From JAQVEM01 sp964595565 (GTDB taxonomy: Bacteria; Actinomycetota; Humimicrobiia; Humimicrobiales; Humimicrobiaceae), in assembly GCA_964595565.1 (NCBI GenBank), contig CAZQQX010000034.1, positions 1-16,197 of the forward strand: a DNA stretch of 16,197 nucleotides, given 5' to 3'. Of this stretch, positions 7,367 through 14,694 are shown one piece after another; the first letter of the stretch is position 1, and every line of letters starts with the position of its first letter. The notes beneath the pieces were generated by a model. That model ran no database searches and was not told where the DNA came from. It saw only the letters and a list, made by a program, of their open reading frames with translations. The position numbers were made by a program, and so were the translations under genes.

Positions 7367-9877
7367 TTATCTGCCTTTCAAATAATTGGACATAAACTTT
7401 GAGGTCCTTCCGGGGCCGCTCCGAAACAGGTGATAAAAAAATCTTTTTATCAGGTATGCCCTGCCTTTACCGGGTTTTCTATTATTTTTAAAGGATAGGC
7501 CGGGTTCTTCATTGCTTTCAACAAAATTATCAGCTTTTCTATCTTTTAGCGCACTTGATACCGGGTCACGGCAGAAATCTACTATGGGTCTGCAAACTTT
7601 TTCCCAGGTGTAATCATTTGCTACTTTTTTTATATTTCTCACGCACTGATTGTAAAAATCTTTATCTTCGGCAAGTTTTATAATAGCATTAACAATCCCC
7701 TTCACGTCCCCGTTATCTGTAGTTATTCCGAGCCCGTTTTTCTCCACCATATCGCTCAGGTAATCGCCTTTCGTTGAAATAACCGGCAGGCCCACCCAGA
7801 GATAATCAAGTATTCTTGTCCTGTATGAGAATCTGGTTTCAATGTGGTCAGGATGGGTAATTATTCCCGCATCAGCTTCCAGAAGATAATTTTGCCTGTC
7901 ACCATAATTTATCCACCCGTAATTAAAAAATACATTTTTACCATACAGGTTTAATTTTTTGGAAAGATTAATAGTGTCATTCACCAGCTGGAGCTCCCTT
8001 ACTTCAGGATTGGGATGCCTGATACCCATGAAGAATAATTTTATATCATCCCTGGTTTTTGCTATCTCCGCCATGGCTCTAATCAGGGTCAACGGGTCAA
8101 ACCAGTTATAAATTCCGCCTCCCCAGATAACAACAAAATCATTTTCTTCTATGCCCTTAATTTTGTTTTTAAGGACATTTCTGGTATGGATGGGTCCTGC
8201 ACCGGGAAGACCGAATGGAACAATATCTATCATTTTCTTCAGCGTGGGGTCCTGATTGTATGAATAAGGATTTACCCTGTTTAAAGCCGCCAGCATACCC
8301 AGCCAGAAATCTCTCTGCCTCTCAGAGGCACATAAAAAGAAATCTCCATAATAAAATTGTTCATTAAATATTTCATGTATCGACTTATGGACTTTTAACC
8401 TGTTTTCCATTGGCTCTTTTTCGTATTCTGCCAGAGTGGCCAGATTATAAGGGTCATAAATATCCATAATTAAATACTTTCCCGAGTCTTTTATACTTCT
8501 GAATTTGGCAAAAGCCATCCCTCCGCTTAATATGATATCAACCTTCTTTATAATTTCCTTAAGCTGGCTATCATCTGTAAACTGAACTATTTGAAAATTC
8601 TGTCCGGGCACATTTACTTTATTGGGCACCGCCAGTATGACCTCCATATATTGAGAAAGCACCAGGGCGAAATTCCATACCCTTATTGCCGGCCCGGCCA
8701 TTTCTTCAGAAACCACTTCGGCTGTAACTATAAGAAGTTTCCTCTTTATCTCCTTTTCAAATACCCTGTAAATACCCAGAGACCTCAAAATATCAATCTG
8801 TTTCTTCTGGTAATCCGCATCAGATGACACTGCAAGAAACTGGCCTTTAAAATAAGAAAAAATTGCTTTATCGTCTCTTTTTCTATTTTCCTGTATCATC
8901 TTTCTTTTTCTCATTAGCTCCGGCAGCTTATCCATGAAGTTTTTTACCGCCATAAGCGAGCTCAATGGTTCACTTGATATGGCTACATCTCCTGATACTG
9001 ACTCCTTTGAAACTAAATTGGTCAAATCATAATAATTTTTATAATCAAATTTAAAATCCATAAAGATACGGTTAAAAATACTTGCGAGGGTGCCGGAAAG
9101 CACCCGGGAAAGATTGCTGTCATCATAATTTTTAAATACCGAATAAAGAGAATTTCTCTCTCTGAGGAACCTCAGTTTATCTTCGCTTATATTCCTGGAT
9201 GTCCCGTGATGATGGTGATATACAATAGACCCGGGAGCAAATATAACTTTATATCCCAGTACCCAGAGCCTCCATCCCAGGTCAACATCTTCATAGTAGG
9301 CAAAAAAATCATTATCAAAGCCACCGGCACCAAGAAAAACTTTTCTATCTATCATCATCGCCCCGCCATTTACAAAAGGAAGAAATCTGTACCCTCTGTA
9401 TTCATCTTTCTCTACCGGTGTTCCATAATCAATCTGGAAGCCCTTGCCCTCAAAATTAATCATACCCCCCACAAAATCAATTGTTTTTCCGTCAATTGAA
9501 AGAACCCTGGAGCCAGAGGCCACGATCTCTTTATCTTTATATATGGGCCTTAGCAGCTCAATCAGCCAGTTTTTATCAACCCTTGTGTCGTTATTTAAAA
9601 AAGCTATATACTCACCCCTGGCAGCTTCTGCCGCCTGGTTATTGGCATGAGCAAACCCCATATTGCTGCTGTTTTCAATTATTTTAACCAGTGGATAATT
9701 CTTTCTTATTAAATTAAGAGATTTATCGCCTGAACCATTATCTACTATTATAATTTCCAGCTTATCATGCTGATAATTAAGCTCCATTAAGCTATCGAGA
9801 CACTCTTTTAGATACTGTTCACCATTTAGATTGACAATTGATACCGTAACTTCCGGGAAAGTAAGAATATCTCTCAT
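7367..9877 (-). CDS. Bimodular glycosyltransferase, GT2 domain followed by GT4 domain
   Basis: An 836-residue fusion. Residues about 10-270 form a GT2 (GT-A) domain of the rhamnosyltransferase/WbbL kind: VSIVNLNGEQYL at 12-23, VDNGSGD at 45-51, NNDTRVD at 95-101 in the DxD region, and NGGAMMIDR then YYEDVDLGWR at 194-203, followed by a four-His run at 221-224. A Lys/Arg-rich helical linker (about 300-375) leads to a GT4 (GT-B) domain from about 378 to 790. It has GPAIRVWNFA near 395, WGGGIYNWFDPL, FMGIRHPNP and IETRFSYRTRILDYLWVGLP, the donor-binding segment. The last 45 residues are basic. It should add two successive sugars in the cytoplasm. AGGAGAG precedes the ATG by about 9 nt. It leads a four-gene leftward operon and faces another two-domain transferase across 254 bp. 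Confidence 0.85.
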   Translation of the reverse strand: MRDILTFPEVTVSIVNLNGEQYLKECLDSLMELNYQHDKLEIIIVDNGSGDKSLNLIRKNYPLVKIIENSSNMGFAHANNQAAEAARGEYIAFLNNDTRVDKNWLIELLRPIYKDKEIVASGSRVLSIDGKTIDFVGGMINFEGKGFQIDYGTPVEKDEYRGYRFLPFVNGGAMMIDRKVFLGAGGFDNDFFAYYEDVDLGWRLWVLGYKVIFAPGSIVYHHHHGTSRNISEDKLRFLRERNSLYSVFKNYDDSNLSRVLSGTLASIFNRIFMDFKFDYKNYYDLTNLVSKESVSGDVAISSEPLSSLMAVKNFMDKLPELMRKRKMIQENRKRDDKAIFSYFKGQFLAVSSDADYQKKQIDILRSLGIYRVFEKEIKRKLLIVTAEVVSEEMAGPAIRVWNFALVLSQYMEVILAVPNKVNVPGQNFQIVQFTDDSQLKEIIKKVDIILSGGMAFAKFRSIKDSGKYLIMDIYDPYNLATLAEYEKEPMENRLKVHKSIHEIFNEQFYYGDFFLCASERQRDFWLGMLAALNRVNPYSYNQDPTLKKMIDIVPFGLPGAGPIHTRNVLKNKIKGIEENDFVVIWGGGIYNWFDPLTLIRAMAEIAKTRDDIKLFFMGIRHPNPEVRELQLVNDTINLSKKLNLYGKNVFFNYGWINYGDRQNYLLEADAGIITHPDHIETRFSYRTRILDYLWVGLPVISTKGDYLSDMVEKNGLGITTDNGDVKGIVNAIIKLAEDKDFYNQCVRNIKKVANDYTWEKVCRPIVDFCRDPVSSALKDRKADNFVESNEEPGLSFKNNRKPGKGRAYLIKRFFYHLFRSGPGRTSKFMSNYLKGR

Positions 9878-10131
9878 AAAACTACTCTCCTAAAAATTAT
9901 TAGATTATATTAGATAAATTATTGTAAATTATAACAGACAATCTATTTTTTTACACAATATCTATCTCTAACTGCTACCTGAACCAGGGGGATAATGAAA
10001 CTAAATTTTCTTTAAGCTTGTAAATATTTTCCTTTATAATTAGCATAATGATAAAATTTAAATTATAATTTTAACCTGTAACTGACTTATTATTTATTAG
10101 ATAAAAGATTAATATAAAAATTTTCTAAAAA
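9878..10131. promoter_or_regulatory. Divergent promoter region between the two GT-fusion operons
   Basis: This 254-bp, strongly AT-rich gap must carry promoters for both the leftward four-gene operon and the rightward two-gene operon. Minus-strand TATAAT (complement of 9928-9933) has a TTGTGT 19 bp upstream, a suboptimal spacer. Plus-strand TATAAT hexamers are at 10035-10040 and 10064-10069, without a good -35. No gene or hairpin was seen. Confidence 0.4.
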
Positions 10132-12501
10132 TTGAGACAAATAAACATAGCCTTTATAACTGACAGAATGATAAGGGGTCATGGTGTGGACCTGGTGGTA
10201 GACAGAATTGCCGATGGCCTCGCTCAAATGGGGTATATCTGCAGGATATACTGTAATTATTTTGACGAGACTTTTACCAACCGCAAGTCATATAACATAG
10301 AAAAGCTTCATTACTTTAAGCCTCACGCCAATCCCCTTATTTATGAAAGAAGAATTAGAAAATTAATTCCTTATCTTAATAGTAAAGATATTGACCTTTT
10401 TATAATCCAATCATTTCCTTTTTACAGTCTTATACCAAAGCTAGATAAACCGGTACTTATTGTTGACCATGGAATACCATATTCGGGCAGCTTTTCTCTC
10501 AAGAGAAGGCTCAGGTATAAATATATGCAGATAAGCCAGAACCTTTCTTATTTCAGAAGGGCAAATAAAATTGTTTCCGTATCCAGGTATCTTCTTAACT
10601 CCCTTCCCGGAAATCTAAGGGAAAAAGCCACCTGCATATATAATGGATGTGACCACTATAAAAAGAAAATAATAACAGAGGAAGAAATTACAGATTTTAA
10701 AAACAGCCTGGACGTAAGCTCCGAAGATATATTATTGCTATTTGTAGGAAGGCTGAACCTCACCAACCAGCCATATAAAGGGCTGGCCGAGCTTATAAAT
10801 ATATACCGGGAAACTCTTAAAAAATATAAAAATATAAAACTCCTTGCAGTGGGTTATGGTTCAAGAAATGATGAAGAACTGCTCAAGAATAAGGGGGTTT
10901 TATCCATAAGCAATGCCCCTGAAGAGCTCATGCCCTTAATTTACAGGTCCTGCGATATTTATGCCACCTGCTCAAAGTGGGAAGGATTTGACCTCCCGGT
11001 AGCAGAAGCGCATAGTTTTAAAAAACCAACCATCTGTTATGATATTGGCGCCCATCCGGAAATATCTTTAAACGGGAAGACCGGCTTTGTGGTAAAAAAC
11101 AAAAAAGAGTTTTTAGAGAAACTGGAAATTCTTGTCACTGAACCGGAACTCCGGGAAAAAATGGGTGAAACTGCCGAAAAAAATGCAGCTAATTTTACCT
11201 GGGAAAACAGCGTAAAAAAATACCACGCGCTCATTAAAAGAATACTCAATCTAAAAGATTCAGATTTTAAGGCTGCAGTAAAGTCCTCTTCTAAAACAAA
11301 AGTTGCCCCTTCCAGAAAAGTGTCGGTAATTATAGTTAACTACAACTCAACCTATCCTGTTTTAAAGGAATGCCTGGATTCAATAAAGAACCAGACATAC
11401 AGAGACACGGAAATCATTATTTTTGACAATAATTCTACATACAATATTTCCGGTGACATAAAAAAAGAGTTTACTGATATAAAGATAATTCAGTCTGACC
11501 AGAATCTGGGCCCTGGCGAAGGTATCAATCAGGCTTTGCAGTATGCGGACTCTGATCTAATTTTAATATCAAACTTTGACGTAGTTTATAATTTTGATGC
11601 CTTTGAACAAATGGTTGATTCTATTAACAACCTTGAAAGTATTTACCTCGGCGTAGCCCCGAAGATCAAGTTTTATTATCAAAAAGATTTCCTGGAGAGT
11701 GTGGGAATTTATCTGGATAATAACTTTTATACGGGCCATTACGGGCTGGGACAGCTGGATTTAAGCCAGTATAACAGGGCTGAAGATATATTCGGGGTAT
11801 CATTTGTCTCATGCATGATTAAACGAGATGCATTTTACGAAAATAAAGTTGGCCCCATAGACCCCGGCTTTTTCTTATTTTATGAAGATGTGGATTTCTG
11901 CTACCGGGCGAACCTTCACGGATATAAATTCAGGTCCTGCGCCTCTGCTATCTGTTATCACAGATATGCATACAGTTTCAGGGATGACGCAACTGCTTTC
12001 CAGAAAAAATATTATTACCAGAAGTTAAATCTTTTAAAGACAGCCTACAAAAATGCCGAACCTGCCAATCTTAAAAGAATCATGTCCAACGAATTAAACA
12101 TACAGAAACAAAACTTAAAGGATGTTAACCTGAAAAATACAGCCAGAAAAATAATAAAAGATTTCAGGGGAAGCACAAAATATTTAAAAAAAGATAGAAA
12201 TTATATGGAATTCTCAAGACAATTATCGGATGCAGATATAATAAAATATAGCTGGGGTGAAAATACTTATTTTGATGTGGTAAGAAATGAACCGGTTCAT
12301 TCAATCGAAAATCTTCACCATTCATATCGCAGGTTATTTTCACTTATGGGGAATGAAAAGTATGAAGGAATTGTCAATTACCTCACAAATCTAAGGGACA
12401 CCAAGTTCAGGATGGAGCCGGCCCTTTTTAAAAATATACTTCATAACAAGCTGGAATATGAACCTGCAACGGTTCATAAATTTATAGATAAGATTCAATA
12501 A
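10132..12501 (+). CDS. Bimodular glycosyltransferase, GT4 domain followed by GT2 domain
   Basis: A 789-residue fusion with the domain order reversed relative to its divergent neighbour. Residues 1-380 are a GT4 domain: INIAFITDR near the start, VGRLNL around 207-212, and the E-x7-E donor motif EGFDLPVAE (Glu284, Glu292). A Lys/Ser linker at about 380-395 leads to a GT2 domain (about 396-640) with VSVIIVNYNS, FDNNS, NFDVV in the DxD position, and FLFYEDVDFCYR. The final 150 residues resemble nothing I recognise. The start is TTG, only two codons after an in-frame stop, with no visible Shine-Dalgarno. The next in-frame Met (residue 13) would delete the first beta strand, so TTG is favoured. It probably adds two sugars to the nascent lipid-linked glycan in the cytoplasm. 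The next gene starts 9 nt after its stop. Confidence 0.83.
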   Translation: MRQINIAFITDRMIRGHGVDLVVDRIADGLAQMGYICRIYCNYFDETFTNRKSYNIEKLHYFKPHANPLIYERRIRKLIPYLNSKDIDLFIIQSFPFYSLIPKLDKPVLIVDHGIPYSGSFSLKRRLRYKYMQISQNLSYFRRANKIVSVSRYLLNSLPGNLREKATCIYNGCDHYKKKIITEEEITDFKNSLDVSSEDILLLFVGRLNLTNQPYKGLAELINIYRETLKKYKNIKLLAVGYGSRNDEELLKNKGVLSISNAPEELMPLIYRSCDIYATCSKWEGFDLPVAEAHSFKKPTICYDIGAHPEISLNGKTGFVVKNKKEFLEKLEILVTEPELREKMGETAEKNAANFTWENSVKKYHALIKRILNLKDSDFKAAVKSSSKTKVAPSRKVSVIIVNYNSTYPVLKECLDSIKNQTYRDTEIIIFDNNSTYNISGDIKKEFTDIKIIQSDQNLGPGEGINQALQYADSDLILISNFDVVYNFDAFEQMVDSINNLESIYLGVAPKIKFYYQKDFLESVGIYLDNNFYTGHYGLGQLDLSQYNRAEDIFGVSFVSCMIKRDAFYENKVGPIDPGFFLFYEDVDFCYRANLHGYKFRSCASAICYHRYAYSFRDDATAFQKKYYYQKLNLLKTAYKNAEPANLKRIMSNELNIQKQNLKDVNLKNTARKIIKDFRGSTKYLKKDRNYMEFSRQLSDADIIKYSWGENTYFDVVRNEPVHSIENLHHSYRRLFSLMGNEKYEGIVNYLTNLRDTKFRMEPALFKNILHNKLEYEPATVHKFIDKIQ

Positions 12502-12510
12502 TCTACAGTC

Positions 12511-13683
12511 ATGAAAAGTATTTTAAGAATTGGAATAGATATATCCACCCTTCTGAACCATGGCTCTGACATTGGTGCCGGCAGGTATATATTTAACCTG
12601 GTTAAAAGCCTTCTTGAAACGGATAAAAAAAATACCTATATACTTACCGGAAGATGCATCTTGGCCGATTGCTTTGATACGGTGAATAAACTTAAAAAAG
12701 AATCTGCAGGCAGAAGAGTTGAATTAAAGATTTTTAATACCACACAGAAGAAGCTTGACCTGCAGAACAGGTTCGGGTTTCCGCCGCTTGAGTTATCAGG
12801 CCTCAGGGTTGATATACTGCACTGCCCTGACTATCTTGTTCCTCCCACTTTAAACAAAAATATAATCCTTACCATTCATGACCTTGCTTTTGTTAGATTC
12901 CCCGAATTTAATTTCAACTGGTTTGTAAAAAAGTACACTCGCGAGGTCTCAAAAAACGCCCGCAGGGCAAAAATTGTGATTGCCGATTCTATAAGTACAA
13001 AAAACGACATAACCCGTTTCTTTAAAATAAAACCTGAAAAGGTCGGGGTTGTCTACCTTGCCGCGGATAGAATATTTAACAGACTGCCCGGAAATAAAAA
13101 AGATAAAAATTTTCTTAAAAAATACGGAATAGATAAAAAATATATCCTTTCCGTGGGCACCATAGAGCCCAGGAAGAATTTCATAACCCTTATCAGAGCT
13201 TTTAACAGTATAAGAAAGGAAAATCCCGATTTTAATTATAAGCTTGTAATAGTTGGAAGAACCGGCTGGAAAAGCGAGGCTACCTACGCTGAAAGAGAAA
13301 ACAGCCATTACAGGGAAGACATTATATTTGCTGGAAGGGTCCCGGATGAAGACCTCGTCCAGATTTACAATCAGGCAGAACTTTTTGTATATCCCTCACT
13401 TTTTGAAGGTTTTGGACTTCCGCCGCTTGAGGCAATGAGCTGTGGACTCCCGGTAATAGCTTCGGATACCTCATCGCTCAGAGAAGTAGTCGGGGATGGC
13501 GGAATACTCGTAAAAGCTGGAGATGAGCATGAACTGGCAAACATGATTTTAAATGTCCTGAAAAATAAAAACCTAAAAGAAACTCTGGGGGAAAAATCAC
13601 TTACCCGGGCCAGAAAATTCAGCTGGGCCAATACTGCAAAAAAAACCATTGAGCTTTATCATAAGACTACCCTGCTTAAATAG
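12511..13683 (+). CDS. Family 4 glycosyltransferase (mannosyltransferase-like)
   Basis: A 390-residue single-domain GT-B enzyme of normal family length. The N-terminal acceptor half has GIDISTLL and a glycine-rich GAGRYIFNL loop, then HCPDYLVPP and TIHDLAF, all typical of the MtfB/WbaZ-like GT4 branch. The donor half starts with SVGTIEPRKNF near residue 212 and has the E-x7-E motif EGFGLPPLE (Glu299, Glu307) followed by CGLPVIAS. Sugar and linkage specificity cannot be read from sequence, although close relatives often transfer mannose or rhamnose. The ATG lies 9 nt after the stop of the GT4-GT2 fusion. The interval TCTACAGTC has no ribosome binding site, so translation probably depends on coupling. 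It ends the surface-glycan part of the window. No terminator is visible right after its stop. Confidence 0.86.
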   Translation: MKSILRIGIDISTLLNHGSDIGAGRYIFNLVKSLLETDKKNTYILTGRCILADCFDTVNKLKKESAGRRVELKIFNTTQKKLDLQNRFGFPPLELSGLRVDILHCPDYLVPPTLNKNIILTIHDLAFVRFPEFNFNWFVKKYTREVSKNARRAKIVIADSISTKNDITRFFKIKPEKVGVVYLAADRIFNRLPGNKKDKNFLKKYGIDKKYILSVGTIEPRKNFITLIRAFNSIRKENPDFNYKLVIVGRTGWKSEATYAERENSHYREDIIFAGRVPDEDLVQIYNQAELFVYPSLFEGFGLPPLEAMSCGLPVIASDTSSLREVVGDGGILVKAGDEHELANMILNVLKNKNLKETLGEKSLTRARKFSWANTAKKTIELYHKTTLLK

Positions 13684-13919
13684 CAGCCTTAACTAATCCA
13701 ACATAAAATCAGAATCTCTCCTAAAACTGGCAAACTTCTGGAATAAGTATTACACAGACAGCATCGCTTGAAAAACTTTTTAATACTATATCATCTCTTT
13801 GTTTTCTATCATTTTAATAGTGGCACTACTCCTATAATCAGTGACACAATTAATACAGGAAACTATCATATTATTGATACTACATTAAAGATACTCCTGG
13901 CTTTATAGCAGGTGCCATC

Positions 13920-13950
13920 TATCTTTTAAGATATAGATTCTTAAAAGATA
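13920..13950. repeat. Perfect 11-bp inverted repeat (hairpin)
   Basis: TATCTTTTAAG at 13920-13930 is exactly complementary to CTTAAAAGATA at 13940-13950, with the 9-nt loop ATATAGATT. It lacks a following U-tract on either strand and is AT-rich, so it is a weak terminator candidate. It may instead be a protein-binding site or one end of a lost element. Confidence 0.5.
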
Positions 13951-14061
13951 AAAAGTGGCGTAATGACCGGTAGAACAAGAAGCAGCGGTACAAATGAAGG
14001 ATTTATGAGAGTCACTGGAAATTAATTAGAAAAAAATGTTACAATCTAATTACAAACTCTA

Positions 14062-14090
14062 TTGACAAACACTATAAATAATGCTAATTT
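14062..14090 (+). promoter_or_regulatory. Candidate sigma70-type promoter for the nuoE-like operon
   Basis: A perfect TTGACA (14062-14067) is followed after 17 nt by TAATTT (14085-14090), with an extended -10 TG at 14082-14083. In the second repeat copy the equivalent boxes are CTGACA (14116-14121) and TATAAT (14137-14142), but their spacing is only 15 nt. Transcription from the first would give a leader of about 110 nt. Confidence 0.5.
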
Positions 14091-14101
14091 GTTACAAATT
14101 A
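14085..14101. promoter_or_regulatory. 17-bp perfect palindrome overlapping the -10 box (putative operator)
   Basis: TAATTTGTTACAAATTA reads as 8-bp perfect arms about a central T. It spans the junction of the two repeat copies and covers the candidate -10 element, the classic position for a repressor operator. The core TTTGTTACAAA does not match the Rex or FNR consensus I know. Confidence 0.5.
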
Positions 14102-14209
14102 ATTACAAACTATTACTGACAAAAACTAAAAATAATTATAATTACTTAAAATATTTATTGTCCTAATCCTTAATTTATTAGAATCTTCCGGACGAAAGGA
14201 GATATAAAT

Positions 14210-14668
14210 ATGGCAGGAAATAATACCTTAAAAGATAAAGAAAAAAAGAAAACAAAGAAAAGAGCAGACTTAATTGTCACTTTACAAAAAATTGTAAAGC
14301 ACGAAAAATTCCTTTCCGAAGAAAGACTTGTTGAGGTTGCCAGAGAATTTAATTTGTCCCCTGCTGAAGTCTATGGAGTAGCAACATTTTATTCATTTTT
14401 GCCAGTAAAACCGGCTGGTGAAAATATCATAAAAGTCTGCCGTACAATAGTTTGTGACATGAAGGGCAGGGATATAGTTCTAAAGGCTATAAAAGATAAA
14501 TTAAATATTCTACCGGGCCAGACAAGTAAAGACAGCAAATTTAGTTTATTAACAGTCAATTGCATAGGTCAGTGCGATAACGCACCTGCCATGCTTATAA
14601 ATGATATGCCTTATGTAAATCTGACATATGAAAATGTTATTAAAATCATTGATGAATACCAATCATAA
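14210..14668 (+). CDS. NuoE/HydC-like [2Fe-2S] thioredoxin-fold subunit
   Basis: A 152-residue electron-transfer subunit of NADH-linked hydrogenases, formate dehydrogenases or complex I. The N-terminal helical part has the family motif EVYGVATFYSF at about 53-63. The thioredoxin-like part carries the four ligands of the [2Fe-2S] cluster: Cys77 and Cys82 (CRTIVC), then Cys118 and Cys122 (CIGQC). The first 18 residues are unusually Lys-rich and probably disordered. AAGGAG at 14196-14201 lies 8 nt before the ATG. The gene begins an operon with the NuoF-like gene 26 nt downstream, and the two products should form a peripheral NADH-oxidising module. Sequence does not tell HydC/HndA from NuoE; the small operon and the third gene decide between them only partly. 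The duplicated element upstream may regulate the whole operon. Confidence 0.88.
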   Translation: MAGNNTLKDKEKKKTKKRADLIVTLQKIVKHEKFLSEERLVEVAREFNLSPAEVYGVATFYSFLPVKPAGENIIKVCRTIVCDMKGRDIVLKAIKDKLNILPGQTSKDSKFSLLTVNCIGQCDNAPAMLINDMPYVNLTYENVIKIIDEYQS

Positions 14669-14694
14669 AAGTTATTAGTCAGGGAGGTATTTCT

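Larger units (their letters stand above)
14038..14143 (+). repeat. Tandem duplication of a 53-54 bp regulatory unit upstream of the redox operon
   Basis: Copy one is 14038-14090 and copy two 14091-14143, adjacent and differing by a 1-nt insertion and scattered substitutions. Each copy starts GTTACAA, has a second TTACAA exactly 11 bp after the first (14039/14050 and 14092/14103), then TGACAAA (14063-14069 and 14117-14123) and ends near TAATT. The arrangement ends about 65 bp before the NuoE-like start codon. One-helical-turn spacing of TTACAA suggests cooperative protein binding. Confidence 0.7.
13684..14209. other. Gene-free 526-bp spacer between the glycan locus and the redox operon
   Basis: No open reading frame here looks like a gene on either strand. 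One plus frame reads as protein-like fragments between stops (such as GFIAGAIYLLRYRF near 13904-13945), which could be a decayed gene or chance. The left part has ordinary composition. The right part (from about 14025) is AT-rich and carries the repeat, promoter and palindrome listed separately. No tRNA, insertion-sequence end or attachment site was recognised. Confidence 0.6.

Noticed and set aside
9206..9687. Three overlapping plus-strand frames inside the GT2-GT4 fusion gene
   Set aside because: Shadows of the GT2 domain on the other strand, lacking ribosome binding sites and recognisable motifs.
12949..13308. 119-codon frame on the minus strand inside the GT4 gene
   Set aside because: It is fully antisense to a well-supported glycosyltransferase and has no family features of its own.
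13690..14000. Decayed transposase
   Set aside because: Protein-like fragments exist, but none has a DDE or serine-recombinase motif, and no terminal repeats or target duplications were found.
13963..14025. 20-codon frame starting ATG (MTGRTRSSGTNEG...)
   Set aside because: No ribosome binding site, no recognisable similarity and very short; chance frame in a spacer.
14085..14110. Rex or FNR binding site upstream of the redox operon
   Set aside because: The sequence lacks the TTGTGA-N6-TCACAA or TTGAT-N4-ATCAA patterns; only a generic palindrome can be claimed.
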